A stretch of DNA of 20,151 nucleotides, taken from Lachnospiraceae bacterium UBA1201 (GTDB taxonomy: Bacteria > Bacillota > Clostridia > Lachnospirales > Lachnospiraceae). Every line of letters begins with the position of its first letter. Position 1 is the first letter of the stretch. Positions 1 to 8,163 of this stretch are shown here, piece after piece. Below the pieces are notes generated by a model. The model was given only the letters and a program-made list of their open reading frames with translations. It searched no databases and was not told the origin of the DNA. The position numbers were made by a program, and so were the translations under genes. The stretch is taken from assembly GCA_002309675.1 (NCBI GenBank), contig DBXX01000068.1, positions 2,366-22,516 of the forward strand, in the 5' to 3' direction.

Positions 1-725
1 CGGGAAGCATTGATCTCGTCATAGATCTCCGAAAGTCCCTGCACCAGGGAAGCTGCCGAAGAAGCCTTTTTAAACTGCGCCATCAGTTCTTCTTCCTCAC
101 CGGGGATCAAATGCGCGGCATCGATCTCCGAGAGTTCGTATTCGCAGAAATCCATCTCGCGGAAACGCTTCGTATCATCCAGATCCATCTCCGACAGATC
201 ATGTAATGTTTTCTGGTACGAATGGTATAGTTCGGCAACCTTCTGCTTCGCTCCTGCGATCTGAGCTTTTCCGAACTCATCCAGGATCTCTAAATGTTTT
301 GCTTTTTTCAGCAGAGACTGATGCTCATGCTGTCCGTGTAAGTCTAAAAGGCGGTCGGTAATATTCCGCAGATCCGAAGCAGAGATGGTTTCCCCGTTGA
401 TCCTGCAAACGGACTTCGTTCCCGTGATCTTACGGGAGATCAGTAATTCGCCGTCCTCCGGAACATCGATCTGTTTCTCCTGAAGCAGGGAAACAAATGA
501 ATCTTCCATTCTCTCTAAAGTAAATCCCAATTCGATAAATCCGCTCTTTTGCGGATCTTTAAGTATGTCCTTCGGCAATTTGCCGCCGAGTGCGATCGAA
601 ACCGAACCGATGATCACCGACTTACCTGCGCCGGTCTCACCGGACAGAATATTCAGGCCCGGTGTAAACTCGATATCGATCTCGTCGATCAGAGCGACGT
701 TTGCAATATGCAATGAATGTAACAT
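1..725 (-). CDS. recN: DNA repair protein RecN, N-terminal part (gene runs off the window)
   Basis: RecN is an SMC-like ATPase that acts in recombinational double-strand break repair. The 241 residues visible start MLHSLHIANVALIDEI, the usual RecN opening. They carry a Walker A motif GETGAGKS at residues 29-36 and, further on, the family segment LLDLHGQHEHQSLL. The window ends in the first coiled-coil arm, so the second arm, signature and Walker B are outside; full RecN is about 550-570 residues. The ATG at 725 has a perfect AGGAGG four bases upstream, and the argR stop lies directly before that site, so the two genes are probably translated from one message. Being last in the nusB-to-recN order is typical of Clostridia. 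Confidence 0.95.
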   Translation of the reverse strand, partial: MLHSLHIANVALIDEIDIEFTPGLNILSGETGAGKSVIIGSVSIALGGKLPKDILKDPQKSGFIELGFTLERMEDSFVSLLQEKQIDVPEDGELLISRKITGTKSVCRINGETISASDLRNITDRLLDLHGQHEHQSLLKKAKHLEILDEFGKAQIAGAKQKVAELYHSYQKTLHDLSEMDLDDTKRFREMDFCEYELSEIDAAHLIPGEEEELMAQFKKASSAASLVQGLSEIYDEINAS

Positions 726-733
726 GCACCCTC

Positions 734-1231
734 CTATGACATGGCTGATTTAATTATGTCTTGAATACGCTTTTGAAGTATAACCGCTTCATCGTTGGTT
801 TTAGCCACACAGAAGATCGTATCATCGCCGGCGATAGAGCCGACGATCTCTTTGTAATGCAACGAGTCCAATGCTGCTGCCACGGCCATCGCCATGCCCG
901 GCGCCGTTTTGATGACCAGAATGTTTTGTGCGACATCCGCATGGGAAAATCCTTCGGTCAACACACGAAGAAGACGCCGCATATTCTCCGGCATCTTCTT
1001 AATGTCCTCTGTATTATCATGGTTTAAGTGGCTTTCATTCAGCTTGTAAACGCTTTTTTTGCCCTTCTCTGACACTTTGTAAAGATTCAGCTTTTGCAGA
1101 TCACGCGATACCGTAGCCTGAGTGACCGAAAAGCCTTCTTTTTGAAGGTACAGAACGATCTCTTCCTGCGTTTGTGCCGGTCCCGACGAAAGCAGTTCCA
1201 GTATTTTCTTCTGACGCGCATTCTCTTTCAT
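734..1231 (-). CDS. argR: Arginine repressor ArgR
   Basis: This is the arginine-responsive transcription factor that normally represses biosynthetic and activates catabolic arginine genes as a hexamer. The 165 residues have the two expected parts. An N-terminal winged helix (about 1-70) contains the recognition segment TQATVSRDL at 37-45. A C-terminal oligomerisation and arginine-binding domain (about 80-160) contains TAPGMAM (109-115) and GSIAGDDT (131-138), whose Asp pair contacts arginine in known ArgR structures. Length is slightly above the usual 150. The ATG has GGAG eight bases upstream, and the gap from nadK is 9 bp. No arginine genes are in the window, so it sits here because of conserved clostridial operon order, next to recN, rather than beside its targets. 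Confidence 0.95.
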   Translation of the reverse strand: MKENARQKKILELLSSGPAQTQEEIVLYLQKEGFSVTQATVSRDLQKLNLYKVSEKGKKSVYKLNESHLNHDNTEDIKKMPENMRRLLRVLTEGFSHADVAQNILVIKTAPGMAMAVAAALDSLHYKEIVGSIAGDDTIFCVAKTNDEAVILQKRIQDIIKSAMS

Positions 1232-1240
1232 GATGATCTC

Positions 1241-2092
1241 CTATTGCATCTTTTTTCTGAGAAGTTCGATAAAACTGGTCTGTGATAGTTTGATCAGACG
1301 GGTAGGTTTTTCAAAACGGGAAACACGAATCACATCGTCCTCGTTCAGATCCACCATATGATTTCCGTCGTAAGCGAGCACACAACCTTCCTTCGAGGAT
1401 GCATTCGTTGAAGGTTTGATCCGCACCTCGATCGTACTGAAAGCATCGATGATCACGCATCTGGCATTCAGTGCATGCGCGCAGATCGGCGTCATCACCA
1501 TCAGTTGAGCAGTCGGTACTACCAAAGGTCCTCCGGCAGACAGATTGTATGCTGTCGATCCGGTCGCTGTCGAAAAGATCATGCCGTCCGCACGATAATT
1601 CATCAAATAAGCGCCGTTTACATAAACATCGAAATCGATCACGTGCATATGTCCTACACGATTCAGAACGATATCATTCAGGGCAATGTCTGTCATGACC
1701 TCTTTACCGTCATGCAAAATGACGCCCTGAATCAGCATACGCTCTTCAATCTCATAATCGTCCTTTAACAATCGGTCCAGCGAGGGAAGCAGACGGTCTT
1801 TATCGATCTCTGCCAGAAAACCTAAATGTCCCAGGTTTACTCCCATGACCGGAATGTCACGTAAATACATATCACGGGCAGCCTGAATGAGGGTCCCGTC
1901 ACCGCCTAAAGTGATCACACACTCTGTGTCTTCGGGTAACGCAACCTTAACTTTCTGACGTTCTTCATAACTGGCAGGCATATCGTAAGCAAAGCATTTC
2001 GCGCCATGCTCCTCCAGATATGCACGGATCGCATTTGTGATCTTACCGTCAACATCCTTTGAACGGTTGACGAACAGTCCGAAATTCTTCAC
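1241..2092 (-). CDS. nadK: NAD kinase
   Basis: The enzyme phosphorylates NAD to NADP in the cytoplasm, using ATP or polyphosphate. The 283 residues include the family signature LGGDGT (GGDGT at 63-67), the adjacent NLGHLGFL at 86-93, and the conserved TGSTAYNLSAGGP at 177-189, all in the expected order and spacing. Length is normal for bacterial NadK. The start is GTG (2092-2090), preceded by AAGGAG with a 7-base spacer; it follows the tlyA stop by 15 bp. It belongs to the long minus-strand operon. NADPH made here would feed, for example, DHFR and the reductases of the MEP pathway, though operon position alone does not show a specific partnership. Confidence 0.95.
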   Translation of the reverse strand: MKNFGLFVNRSKDVDGKITNAIRAYLEEHGAKCFAYDMPASYEERQKVKVALPEDTECVITLGGDGTLIQAARDMYLRDIPVMGVNLGHLGFLAEIDKDRLLPSLDRLLKDDYEIEERMLIQGVILHDGKEVMTDIALNDIVLNRVGHMHVIDFDVYVNGAYLMNYRADGMIFSTATGSTAYNLSAGGPLVVPTAQLMVMTPICAHALNARCVIIDAFSTIEVRIKPSTNASSKEGCVLAYDGNHMVDLNEDDVIRVSRFEKPTRLIKLSQTSFIELLRKKMQ

Positions 2093-2107
2093 AACAGTTC
2101 TCCTTGT

Positions 2108-2941
2108 TTACAAATCAAAAGCGTGATGAGCTTCGTTCACGACTCGGTCTAATACTTCGATCGAGTCAGCGCCTTTAACGCCCTTTTTCAGGTGAAACAA
2201 AAACTCTGTATTTCCGTCACCGCCGAGCACGGGCGAGTACGTGGCAGTGAGAAAACCGGGTCGGATATCTTCAGGCATAGCCCGAAGAAAATTATATATA
2301 TTTATCAAAACATCCAGATGTGTCTTTCTGTCGCGGACAATGCCTTTCTTCCCTACAGCTGCAGGTCCTGCTTCGAACTGCGGCTTTACCAGGCAGACCA
2401 GTTCTCCGTCTTCGGAAAGCGTTGCACAAACCGGTATCAGCAGTTTCGTGATCGATATGAAAGAAACATCCATCGCGGCGAAATCAGGTTTATCCCGATC
2501 TGTATATCCCGGAAGACTATCCGGAGTCAGATCCTTAACGTTAAAGCCTTCTAAAGAGCATACGGCGGGGTTTTTCCTCAGGCGCTGATCCAGCTGGTCA
2601 TGGCCGGAATCGATGGCGTATACGTACGAAGCCCCCTCTTGCAGCATGCAATCGGTGAAACCTCCGGTCGATGCCCCGATATCCAGGCAAACCCGGTCTC
2701 TGAGATCGATGCCGAAATGTTCGATCGCTTTCTTCAGTTTCATGCCACCGCGACTTACATACGGGATCTCGCCACGATCCAAATGAATATCGCTTGCTTC
2801 CGTAACAAAGGTTCCGGGTTTCGTAGTCAGAACACCGTCTACCGTACAGGCTCCGCTTTTTATCAGTTCCTGTGCACGCGGCCGGGAACTGACCATACCG
2901 GTCTCGACCAGGAAGACGTCCAGGCGCTTTTTTTCACTCAT
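2108..2941 (-). CDS. tlyA: TlyA family rRNA (cytidine-2'-O)-methyltransferase
   Basis: TlyA proteins methylate the 2'-OH of cytidines in 16S and/or 23S rRNA, and some homologues are annotated as hemolysins. The 277 residues start with an S4 RNA-binding domain (about 5-60, with RLDVFLVETGMVSSRPRAQ), followed by an FtsJ-like Rossmann methyltransferase. Visible motifs are YVSRGGMKL (61-69), the SAM-binding LDIGASTGGFTD (86-97), MDVSFIS (157-163) and VKPQFE (185-190). These supply the expected catalytic-type K/D/K residues. The start codon overlaps the end of dxs: the ATG at 2939-2941 lies across the dxs TGA at 2934-2936, an 8-bp overlap that indicates translational coupling. The substrate site (16S only or both subunits) cannot be told by eye. 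Confidence 0.92.
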   Translation of the reverse strand: MSEKKRLDVFLVETGMVSSRPRAQELIKSGACTVDGVLTTKPGTFVTEASDIHLDRGEIPYVSRGGMKLKKAIEHFGIDLRDRVCLDIGASTGGFTDCMLQEGASYVYAIDSGHDQLDQRLRKNPAVCSLEGFNVKDLTPDSLPGYTDRDKPDFAAMDVSFISITKLLIPVCATLSEDGELVCLVKPQFEAGPAAVGKKGIVRDRKTHLDVLINIYNFLRAMPEDIRPGFLTATYSPVLGGDGNTEFLFHLKKGVKGADSIEVLDRVVNEAHHAFDL

Positions 2942-4817
2942 GATCTTCCTTCAATCCCTTCGCTGCTTTTATAGCCTCTTCGTAGATATGGTCTGCATCC
3001 AGCCCGAGTTCCTTCATAAGGACATCAGGGCACCCATGCGGGATGAACCGGTCCGGTATCGCACAAATCTTAACCTTAGCGCGTGAACGCAGTTCCATGA
3101 GGTAGGCCGCAATCTGCTCACCGATACCGCCGCTTTTAACATTTTCTTCCAGTGTAAATATGTTCTTGTAATTCTTCAGAGAACGAATGCATTCCAGATC
3201 CAAAGGTTTAGCAAAACGCAGGTTGATCACGGTTGCTTCTACGCCTTCATTTTCCAGTCTATCGGCTACTTCCATGGCGATCTTCGTCATGGAACCGATC
3301 GAAACGAGGGCCAGCGTAGTATCCTTGGATTTCTTCATCACTTCTGCCTTACCGTATACGATCTTGGAATTATAACTCTTATACTCGAGCAATGCTTCGC
3401 CGCGCGGATAGCGGATGGCCAGCGGGCCCTGGAAGGTATTGGAAAACCGGAACATCTGCGCAAACTCGTAGGCATTCTTCGGAGCCAGAACAGTCAGGTT
3501 CGGGATCGATGTCAAATACGACAGATCGAAAATACCCTGATGTGTTTCACCGTCTTTTCCGACGATGCCCGCCCTGTCGACTGCAAAGGTGACCGGCAGA
3601 TTCTGTAAGCAGACATCATGCAGGATGGAGTCATAAGCTCTCTGCAAAAATGATGAATAGATGGCAACATATGGTTTCATACCCGCCACAGCAAGTCCTG
3701 CGGCAAATGTCACTGCATGCGCCTCGGCGATACCGACATCAAAGAATCTGTCGGGGAAATGTCTGGAGAACCGGGACAGTCCGGTCCCGTCCGCCATAGC
3801 TGCAGTGATCGCAACTACGTTGCTGTTCTGTTTTCCGAGCTGCATCATGCAATCGGAAAACAATTTCGTATATGTGAAATTCGCCTGCTTTTGAAGCAAT
3901 TTTCCGGTCTGCGGATCGAACGGATCGACGCCGTGGAACTTTCCGGGATTTGCTTCGGCAAAAGAATATCCTTTTCCTTTTTTCGTAAGTACGTGCACCA
4001 AAACAGGGCCTTTCACCTGCTTAGCACTGCGAAACGCCTTGATCATCTGATTGGTATTATGACCGTCAAATGGTCCTAAATACGTTATATCCATATCTTC
4101 AAACATCATGCCGTCACGAACGACAAGCTGTTTGATACTGTCTTTTGCAGAAGAGATCACATCGTGGATATCTTCACCGGAGGGTATCCTGCGCAGATTA
4201 CCGGTAATGCTCTCTTTAATGCCTGTATAGATCTTAGATGTACGCATCTTTCCGAGGAAAGTGCTGACGCCGCCAACATTTTCCGAGATCGACATCGTAT
4301 TATCGTTCAAAACGATGATGAAGTTCCCCTTAACGGCTGAAGCATTATTCAGTGCTTCAAACGCCAGCCCGCCGGTCAATGCACCGTCTCCGATCACGGA
4401 GATCACATGGTAGTCCTCCCCCTTCAGATCACGCGCCTGGGCCATACCGATGCCGGCTGAGATCGAAGTCGAACTGTGGCCGGTATCAAACGCATCACAA
4501 GGACTCTCTTTTCGTTTCGGGAAGCCACTCATCCCGCCACGGGTTCGCAGGCTCTTAAAGCCTTCCTTACGGCCGGTCAATAGTTTATGTGTATAGGATT
4601 GATGTCCGACATCCCAAATCACCTTATCACGAGTCAAATCGAACGAAAGATGGATCGCCATGGTCAGTTCGACGGCACCCAAATTAGACGAAAGATGTCC
4701 GCCCGTCCGGCTGACATTTTCGATCAGAAAATCCCGTATCTCCCTGGCCAATACTTTATAATTCTTCGGAGATATCTTTTGGATGTCATTCGGCTTTTTG
4801 ATCAATTCCAAATACAT
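2934..4817 (-). CDS. dxs: 1-deoxy-D-xylulose-5-phosphate synthase
   Basis: Dxs condenses pyruvate and glyceraldehyde-3-phosphate with thiamine diphosphate to make DXP, the entry step of the MEP isoprenoid pathway. The 627 residues are full length. Seen are the TPP/Mg-binding GDGALTGG (143-150) with a later NDN (171-173), histidines in RTGGHLSSN (H41), DVGHQSY (H72) and GHSSTS (H114), and the catalytic Glu in VGIAEAHAVTFAAG (E365). The DRAGIVGKDGETHQG stretch and a C-terminal transketolase domain follow. The ATG has CGGAGGTG about five bases upstream. It lies 16 bp after ispA and overlaps tlyA by 8 bp. The downstream product of this pathway is used by the prenyl synthase encoded immediately before it. 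Confidence 0.97.
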   Translation of the reverse strand: MYLELIKKPNDIQKISPKNYKVLAREIRDFLIENVSRTGGHLSSNLGAVELTMAIHLSFDLTRDKVIWDVGHQSYTHKLLTGRKEGFKSLRTRGGMSGFPKRKESPCDAFDTGHSSTSISAGIGMAQARDLKGEDYHVISVIGDGALTGGLAFEALNNASAVKGNFIIVLNDNTMSISENVGGVSTFLGKMRTSKIYTGIKESITGNLRRIPSGEDIHDVISSAKDSIKQLVVRDGMMFEDMDITYLGPFDGHNTNQMIKAFRSAKQVKGPVLVHVLTKKGKGYSFAEANPGKFHGVDPFDPQTGKLLQKQANFTYTKLFSDCMMQLGKQNSNVVAITAAMADGTGLSRFSRHFPDRFFDVGIAEAHAVTFAAGLAVAGMKPYVAIYSSFLQRAYDSILHDVCLQNLPVTFAVDRAGIVGKDGETHQGIFDLSYLTSIPNLTVLAPKNAYEFAQMFRFSNTFQGPLAIRYPRGEALLEYKSYNSKIVYGKAEVMKKSKDTTLALVSIGSMTKIAMEVADRLENEGVEATVINLRFAKPLDLECIRSLKNYKNIFTLEENVKSGGIGEQIAAYLMELRSRAKVKICAIPDRFIPHGCPDVLMKELGLDADHIYEEAIKAAKGLKEDHE

Positions 4818-4833
4818 GCAAACACCTCCGAAA

Positions 4834-5712
4834 CTATTTCTCCCTGGCGATCATGGAAGTAAACAGAGCTTTTAATGTCGCGGAATCACCCGGAAGCTCC
4901 GTAAGCAAACGTATCGCTTCCTCAGTCAGGTCCTCCACGTCTTTCTGCGCTTTCTGCATTCCGTACAGGGATACATAGGTCGTCTTATTATTTTTCTCAT
5001 CACTGTGCAGCGGCTTTCCGATCGTCGCTTCATCGCCGGTCACATCCAGGATGTCATCGCGGATCTGGAAGGCTACACCGATATTCTCCGCTATCTTACG
5101 ACATGTCTCGACTTCTTTCAATGTCGCGCCGCCCAAAACAGCTCCGATCATCATGGCGGATTCCAAAAGCGCGCCGGTCTTTAAGCGGAACACAAAATCC
5201 AGTTCGTCCGCGGACATCGGGCGTCCGGTCAATTCGACATCCACCGTCTGACCGCCGATCATTCCGTAAATACCGGTCTTATTTGCCAAAATATGGATCG
5301 CCTTACAAAGACGCTCCGGATTCTTCGTTTTTGCATATGCGGAAGAAGCCACTTCGAACGCGTAGATCATCAAGGCGTCACCGGTCAGAACCCCGGTCGC
5401 CTCACTCTCATATTTCGCCCAAGTGGTAAGCTTTCCGCGACGAAAACGGTCATTATCCATGCAAGGAAGGTCATCATGGACCAGGCTGGAAGAATGGATC
5501 ATCTCCAGCGCCACCATCATCGCCTTCAGATCCGGTGTGATCGGTGCATCACAAAACAGGCGGTAGGTCTCATGCATGATCAAAGGACGCAAACGCTTAC
5601 CGCCGGCCATAACACTGTAATTCAACGCTTCGAGGATGGTCTTTTGAAAGCCCTTCTCCTTTGGGAGAAAGTCCCGGATCATATCCTCGATATATTCGAT
5701 ATCTATATTCAT
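4834..5712 (-). CDS. ispA: Polyprenyl (farnesyl) diphosphate synthase, IspA type
   Basis: This trans-prenyltransferase adds isopentenyl diphosphate units to an allylic diphosphate, probably making farnesyl (or geranylgeranyl) diphosphate for quinone, carrier lipid or sterol-like products. From the ATG at 5712 it is 292 residues. It has GGKRLRP at 37-43, the first Asp-rich motif in LVHDDLPCMDND (D80, D81, D86), GDALMIYAFE at 111-120 and the second Asp-rich motif FQIRDDILDVTGD (D219, D220, D223). An upstream in-frame ATG would add 19 residues (to 5769). The 5712 start is preferred because GGAGA lies eight bases before it, it follows the xseB stop by 4 bp, and the family N-terminus begins about here. 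Chain length specificity is not decided from sequence. Confidence 0.93.
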   Translation of the reverse strand: MNIDIEYIEDMIRDFLPKEKGFQKTILEALNYSVMAGGKRLRPLIMHETYRLFCDAPITPDLKAMMVALEMIHSSSLVHDDLPCMDNDRFRRGKLTTWAKYESEATGVLTGDALMIYAFEVASSAYAKTKNPERLCKAIHILANKTGIYGMIGGQTVDVELTGRPMSADELDFVFRLKTGALLESAMMIGAVLGGATLKEVETCRKIAENIGVAFQIRDDILDVTGDEATIGKPLHSDEKNNKTTYVSLYGMQKAQKDVEDLTEEAIRLLTELPGDSATLKALFTSMIAREK

Positions 5713-5716
5713 TTTA

Positions 5717-5923
5717 TCATTCTCCGAATGAGTTATTTCCGTCTTCTTCCGGACGATCCTGAAGCACACGGACCTTATTTTCGATCTCAGTGATCTGCGC
5801 AGCGCATTCTTTGATCAACTTCATGCCCTTCTCGTACTCGGCGAAGGACTGCTCCAGCGAATCGGTCTCACTCATCCGTTTCGTGATCGCATCCAGTTCA
5901 TTCAATGTTTCCTGTATGGTCAT
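5717..5923 (-). CDS. xseB: Exodeoxyribonuclease VII small subunit
   Basis: XseB is the small helical subunit that binds many copies per XseA in exonuclease VII, a single-strand-specific nuclease. From the ATG at 5923 it has 68 residues and starts MTIQETLNELDAITKRM. The family pattern follows, with SLEQSFAEYEKGMKLIKEC, which matches the conserved LEe(s/a)l..ye.G..L...C core. A longer in-frame start (to 5974) exists but is rejected: GAGGAG sits eight bases before 5923, and the short form has normal length. It overlaps the end of xseA by 26 bp in another frame, and the ispA start is 4 bp after its stop, so all three are tightly coupled. Confidence 0.92.
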   Translation of the reverse strand: MTIQETLNELDAITKRMSETDSLEQSFAEYEKGMKLIKECAAQITEIENKVRVLQDRPEEDGNNSFGE

Positions 5924-7247
5924 TCTGACTGCTCCTCTTCGTTTCACGGATCTCAGCCCGTGCAGTTCCGTCAACGAAATACAGTTTTACCATATCTCCG
6001 GTCTGTATCCGCTCGACGCTTTTGATCCCGTGTCCGCTTTCATCTGCGGCATAGGTGTAACCGGCCGACATCTTCTTAAGCGGTGAAGCTTCATCCAGTG
6101 CCCGTATCCGGATCGACAAACGATATCTCACATTCTCTAAGGAATGCGACATCTGTGTATGTATCTTTTCTTCTTTGCGTTTCATATCCTGCGAAGTCTG
6201 CAGGAGCATCGCGTTCATCTTCTGGTTCAGCATCTCCCGAATGTGGTTCAGGCGATCCTTTCGCTGTTCCAGGATTTTCCCGGGATGCATGGCTTTTAAG
6301 CCCAGATACTTCTCATTCAGGCTATGCTTATACCGGTCGATGATCTTCTCCATCGTGATATCCATGTCATGTCGATATCCTTCCAGTAATTCCATGAATT
6401 CACGAAGATCGAAAACCGCGAGTTCGGCTGCAGCAGAGGGTGTCGGAGCACGAAGGTCCGCCACGAAGTCGGCGATGGTAAAATCGGTCTGATGACCGAC
6501 TGCGGAAATGATCGGCGTTTGCGCCGCAAAGATCGCTTCCGCGACTGCGATCTCATTAAATGCCCAAAGATCTTCTATGGAACCGCCGCCGCGTCCGACG
6601 ATGATACAGTCCATCCCCATCGCATCCAGCTGCCGGATCCCGCGGGCAATGCTTTGCGCCGCCCCGTCTCCCTGCACCAATGCGGGAAACAGAAACAATT
6701 CGACATGCGGATTTCTGCGATTTGCGATCTGGATGATATCCTGTACGGCCGCTCCGGTTTGTGCCGTAACGATACCGACTTTCCGGCAATACTTCGGGAT
6801 CGGCTTTTTATAGATCTCCGAAAACATGCCCATTTCTTCGAGCTGTTCCTTGATCTCCAGATAACGCTGGTACAGGTCGCCCTGACCGTCAAACTCGATA
6901 ATGTCGGCATACAGACTGTATTTTCCGTCACGTTCGTAAACATTGACCGATCCGGATACTTTTACATTCTGGCCGTCGCGAAGTTGGAATTTCAGCCCCG
7001 GACGACGGCTTGCAAACATGATACAGGAAAGAGCGGAAATTCCCGAACCATAGGAAGAAGCGCCGGCTTCAAAGCCCGCGCCGGATATACTTCCCTCTTT
7101 CAATGTAAAATAGATGTGTCCCGATGTATGATACTTACAATTCGAGATCTCGCCGCGAACACAGATGCGGGACAAAAGGATGTCCTGCCGGAACATGTTC
7201 TTGATGTAAGTATTTACCTGGGATACCGTGTACACATTTTGCTGCAT
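5898..7247 (-). CDS. xseA: Exodeoxyribonuclease VII large subunit
   Basis: XseA is the catalytic subunit of exonuclease VII, which degrades single-stranded DNA from both ends in repair. The 449 residues contain an N-terminal OB fold (about 5-115), the catalytic domain with VGIVTAQTGAAVQDI (157-171), VGRGGGSIEDLWAFNE (217-232) and SAVGHQTDFTIADFVADLRAPTPSAAAEL (248-276), a long helical region (about 280-400), and a C-terminal tail that ends in a processivity-type segment. Oddity: the OB fold carries a Gly/Ser/Ala-rich stretch at about residues 53-70 between the HIYFTLK strand and the CIMFASR strand, where family members usually have a short turn. The ATG follows GGAG and lies 3 bp after the nusB stop. 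Confidence 0.95.
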   Translation of the reverse strand: MQQNVYTVSQVNTYIKNMFRQDILLSRICVRGEISNCKYHTSGHIYFTLKEGSISGAGFEAGASSYGSGISALSCIMFASRRPGLKFQLRDGQNVKVSGSVNVYERDGKYSLYADIIEFDGQGDLYQRYLEIKEQLEEMGMFSEIYKKPIPKYCRKVGIVTAQTGAAVQDIIQIANRRNPHVELFLFPALVQGDGAAQSIARGIRQLDAMGMDCIIVGRGGGSIEDLWAFNEIAVAEAIFAAQTPIISAVGHQTDFTIADFVADLRAPTPSAAAELAVFDLREFMELLEGYRHDMDITMEKIIDRYKHSLNEKYLGLKAMHPGKILEQRKDRLNHIREMLNQKMNAMLLQTSQDMKRKEEKIHTQMSHSLENVRYRLSIRIRALDEASPLKKMSAGYTYAADESGHGIKSVERIQTGDMVKLYFVDGTARAEIRETKRSSQNDHTGNIE

Positions 7248-7250
7248 GCG

Positions 7251-7757
7251 TTACTCCGTCTCCGGAACTGCCTTATGAAGAACACCGTTAACAAACTTGT
7301 AGGAATCGTCGCCGCCGAAGCGTTTCGCTAATTCGACCGCTTCATTGATCGCTACCTTAACAGGGATATTCTCGTCATAACGAATCTCATAGATCGCGAG
7401 ACGCAGGATCGACAGATCCACCTTACTTACGCGGTCTATCTTCCATCCGGAAGACAAGTATCCTGCGAGCAGCTCATCGATCTCGGGTAAATGTGAGCGA
7501 ATATCGTTAAAACGCTGAGCGACCGTTTCAAATTCATCCTCGGTAAGATCCGGAAGATCTTCTTCGTCGATACGCCACCAATGCACTTTTTCTTCGATCG
7601 GCTCCGAAGCCTCGCTTTCTGCCTGCTTCTTCGCCTTTTTCTTCTCTGCCGGCTGCAGATATAACTGCAACTGACGGTCCACTTCCTCAGGATCCGAATA
7701 GAATCCGAGATGGAACAAAAGATTGAAAAGGTGCGTTCTGAGAATAGTCGGTTTCAT
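7251..7757 (-). CDS. nusB: Transcription antitermination factor NusB
   Basis: NusB binds boxA RNA together with NusE/S10 and helps prevent premature termination of rRNA transcription. The C-terminal half is clear: VDLSILRLAIYEI, VKVAINEAVELAKRF and YKFVNGVLHKA are the family's conserved helices. With the ATG at 7757 it is 168 residues, longer than the usual 130-145, owing to a charged Lys/Glu segment at about 36-62. A TTG six bases upstream (7763) is an alternative start. The Shine-Dalgarno AAGGAG overlaps the asp23 stop codon (TAAGGAG) and is 4 bases from the TTG and 10 from the ATG, so the start is ambiguous. Being first of the nusB-xseA-xseB-ispA block is the standard clostridial arrangement. 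Confidence 0.92.
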   Translation of the reverse strand: MKPTILRTHLFNLLFHLGFYSDPEEVDRQLQLYLQPAEKKKAKKQAESEASEPIEEKVHWWRIDEEDLPDLTEDEFETVAQRFNDIRSHLPEIDELLAGYLSSGWKIDRVSKVDLSILRLAIYEIRYDENIPVKVAINEAVELAKRFGGDDSYKFVNGVLHKAVPETE

Positions 7758-7771
7758 GATCAACGTACTCC

Positions 7772-8149
7772 TTAGGATAATTCCATACCGCAGACGGATA
7801 CATCCACCGCCTGTACGTTCATACCGGTCATGTTGGTGATCGATGTTTTAACGCGTTCCTGAACCTCTGCACATACTTCAGGTGCAACATAACCGTACTT
7901 TATCACGATACGAACACGGATCCGTACCGTACCGTCTTTGATATTCAGGATGATGCACTTCGCAAGGTTTTTCTTGCTGAGTTTTTCGATCAGTTCATGG
8001 CCTGTGTTTCCCCAGAGGGAATCCACACCTTCTACTTCCTCTGCCGCGATCGCCGCGATCATGGCGATGACGTCATTCGCCATCTTTACCTCCGCGATCT
8101 TCGCGTCTTCGGGTGACTTGTAAATACTGTTGTTCAATTCAACGGGCAT
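7772..8149 (-). CDS. Asp23/Gls24 family envelope stress-response protein
   Basis: This is a 125-residue member of the Asp23/Gls24 (DUF322) family. In Firmicutes these proteins are small, often membrane-associated through a partner, and linked to cell envelope stress. Matching features are the N-terminal helix IAAIAAEEVEGVDSLWG (typical (i/v)a..a..evpGV), an interior basic-alternating strand pair TVRIRVRIVIKYGYVAPEVC, and the VQERVKTSITNMTGMNVQAVDVSVCGM C-terminus, which closely follows the family's VQ..v...ve..TGl.V..VnV.V.gi pattern. No membrane segment or signal peptide is present. The ATG has AGGAGG six bases upstream. It is next to nusB, as in many clostridia, where the pair is conserved though the functional reason is not established. 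Confidence 0.9.
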   Translation of the reverse strand: MPVELNNSIYKSPEDAKIAEVKMANDVIAMIAAIAAEEVEGVDSLWGNTGHELIEKLSKKNLAKCIILNIKDGTVRIRVRIVIKYGYVAPEVCAEVQERVKTSITNMTGMNVQAVDVSVCGMELS

Positions 8150-8163
8150 GTCCGTCCTCCTGT

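Noticed and set aside
5713..5769. 19-residue N-terminal extension of the prenyl synthase
   Set aside because: The extension lies inside the xseB frame and the ATG at 5712 has GGAGA in the right place and fits the family start.
5924..5974. Longer N-terminus for XseB
   Set aside because: GAGGAG sits before the internal ATG at 5923, and the shorter protein matches the family N-terminus.
6492..7331. Plus-strand reading frame of 279 codons opposite xseA and nusB
   Set aside because: xseA and nusB carry unmistakable motifs on the other strand; the plus frame shows none.
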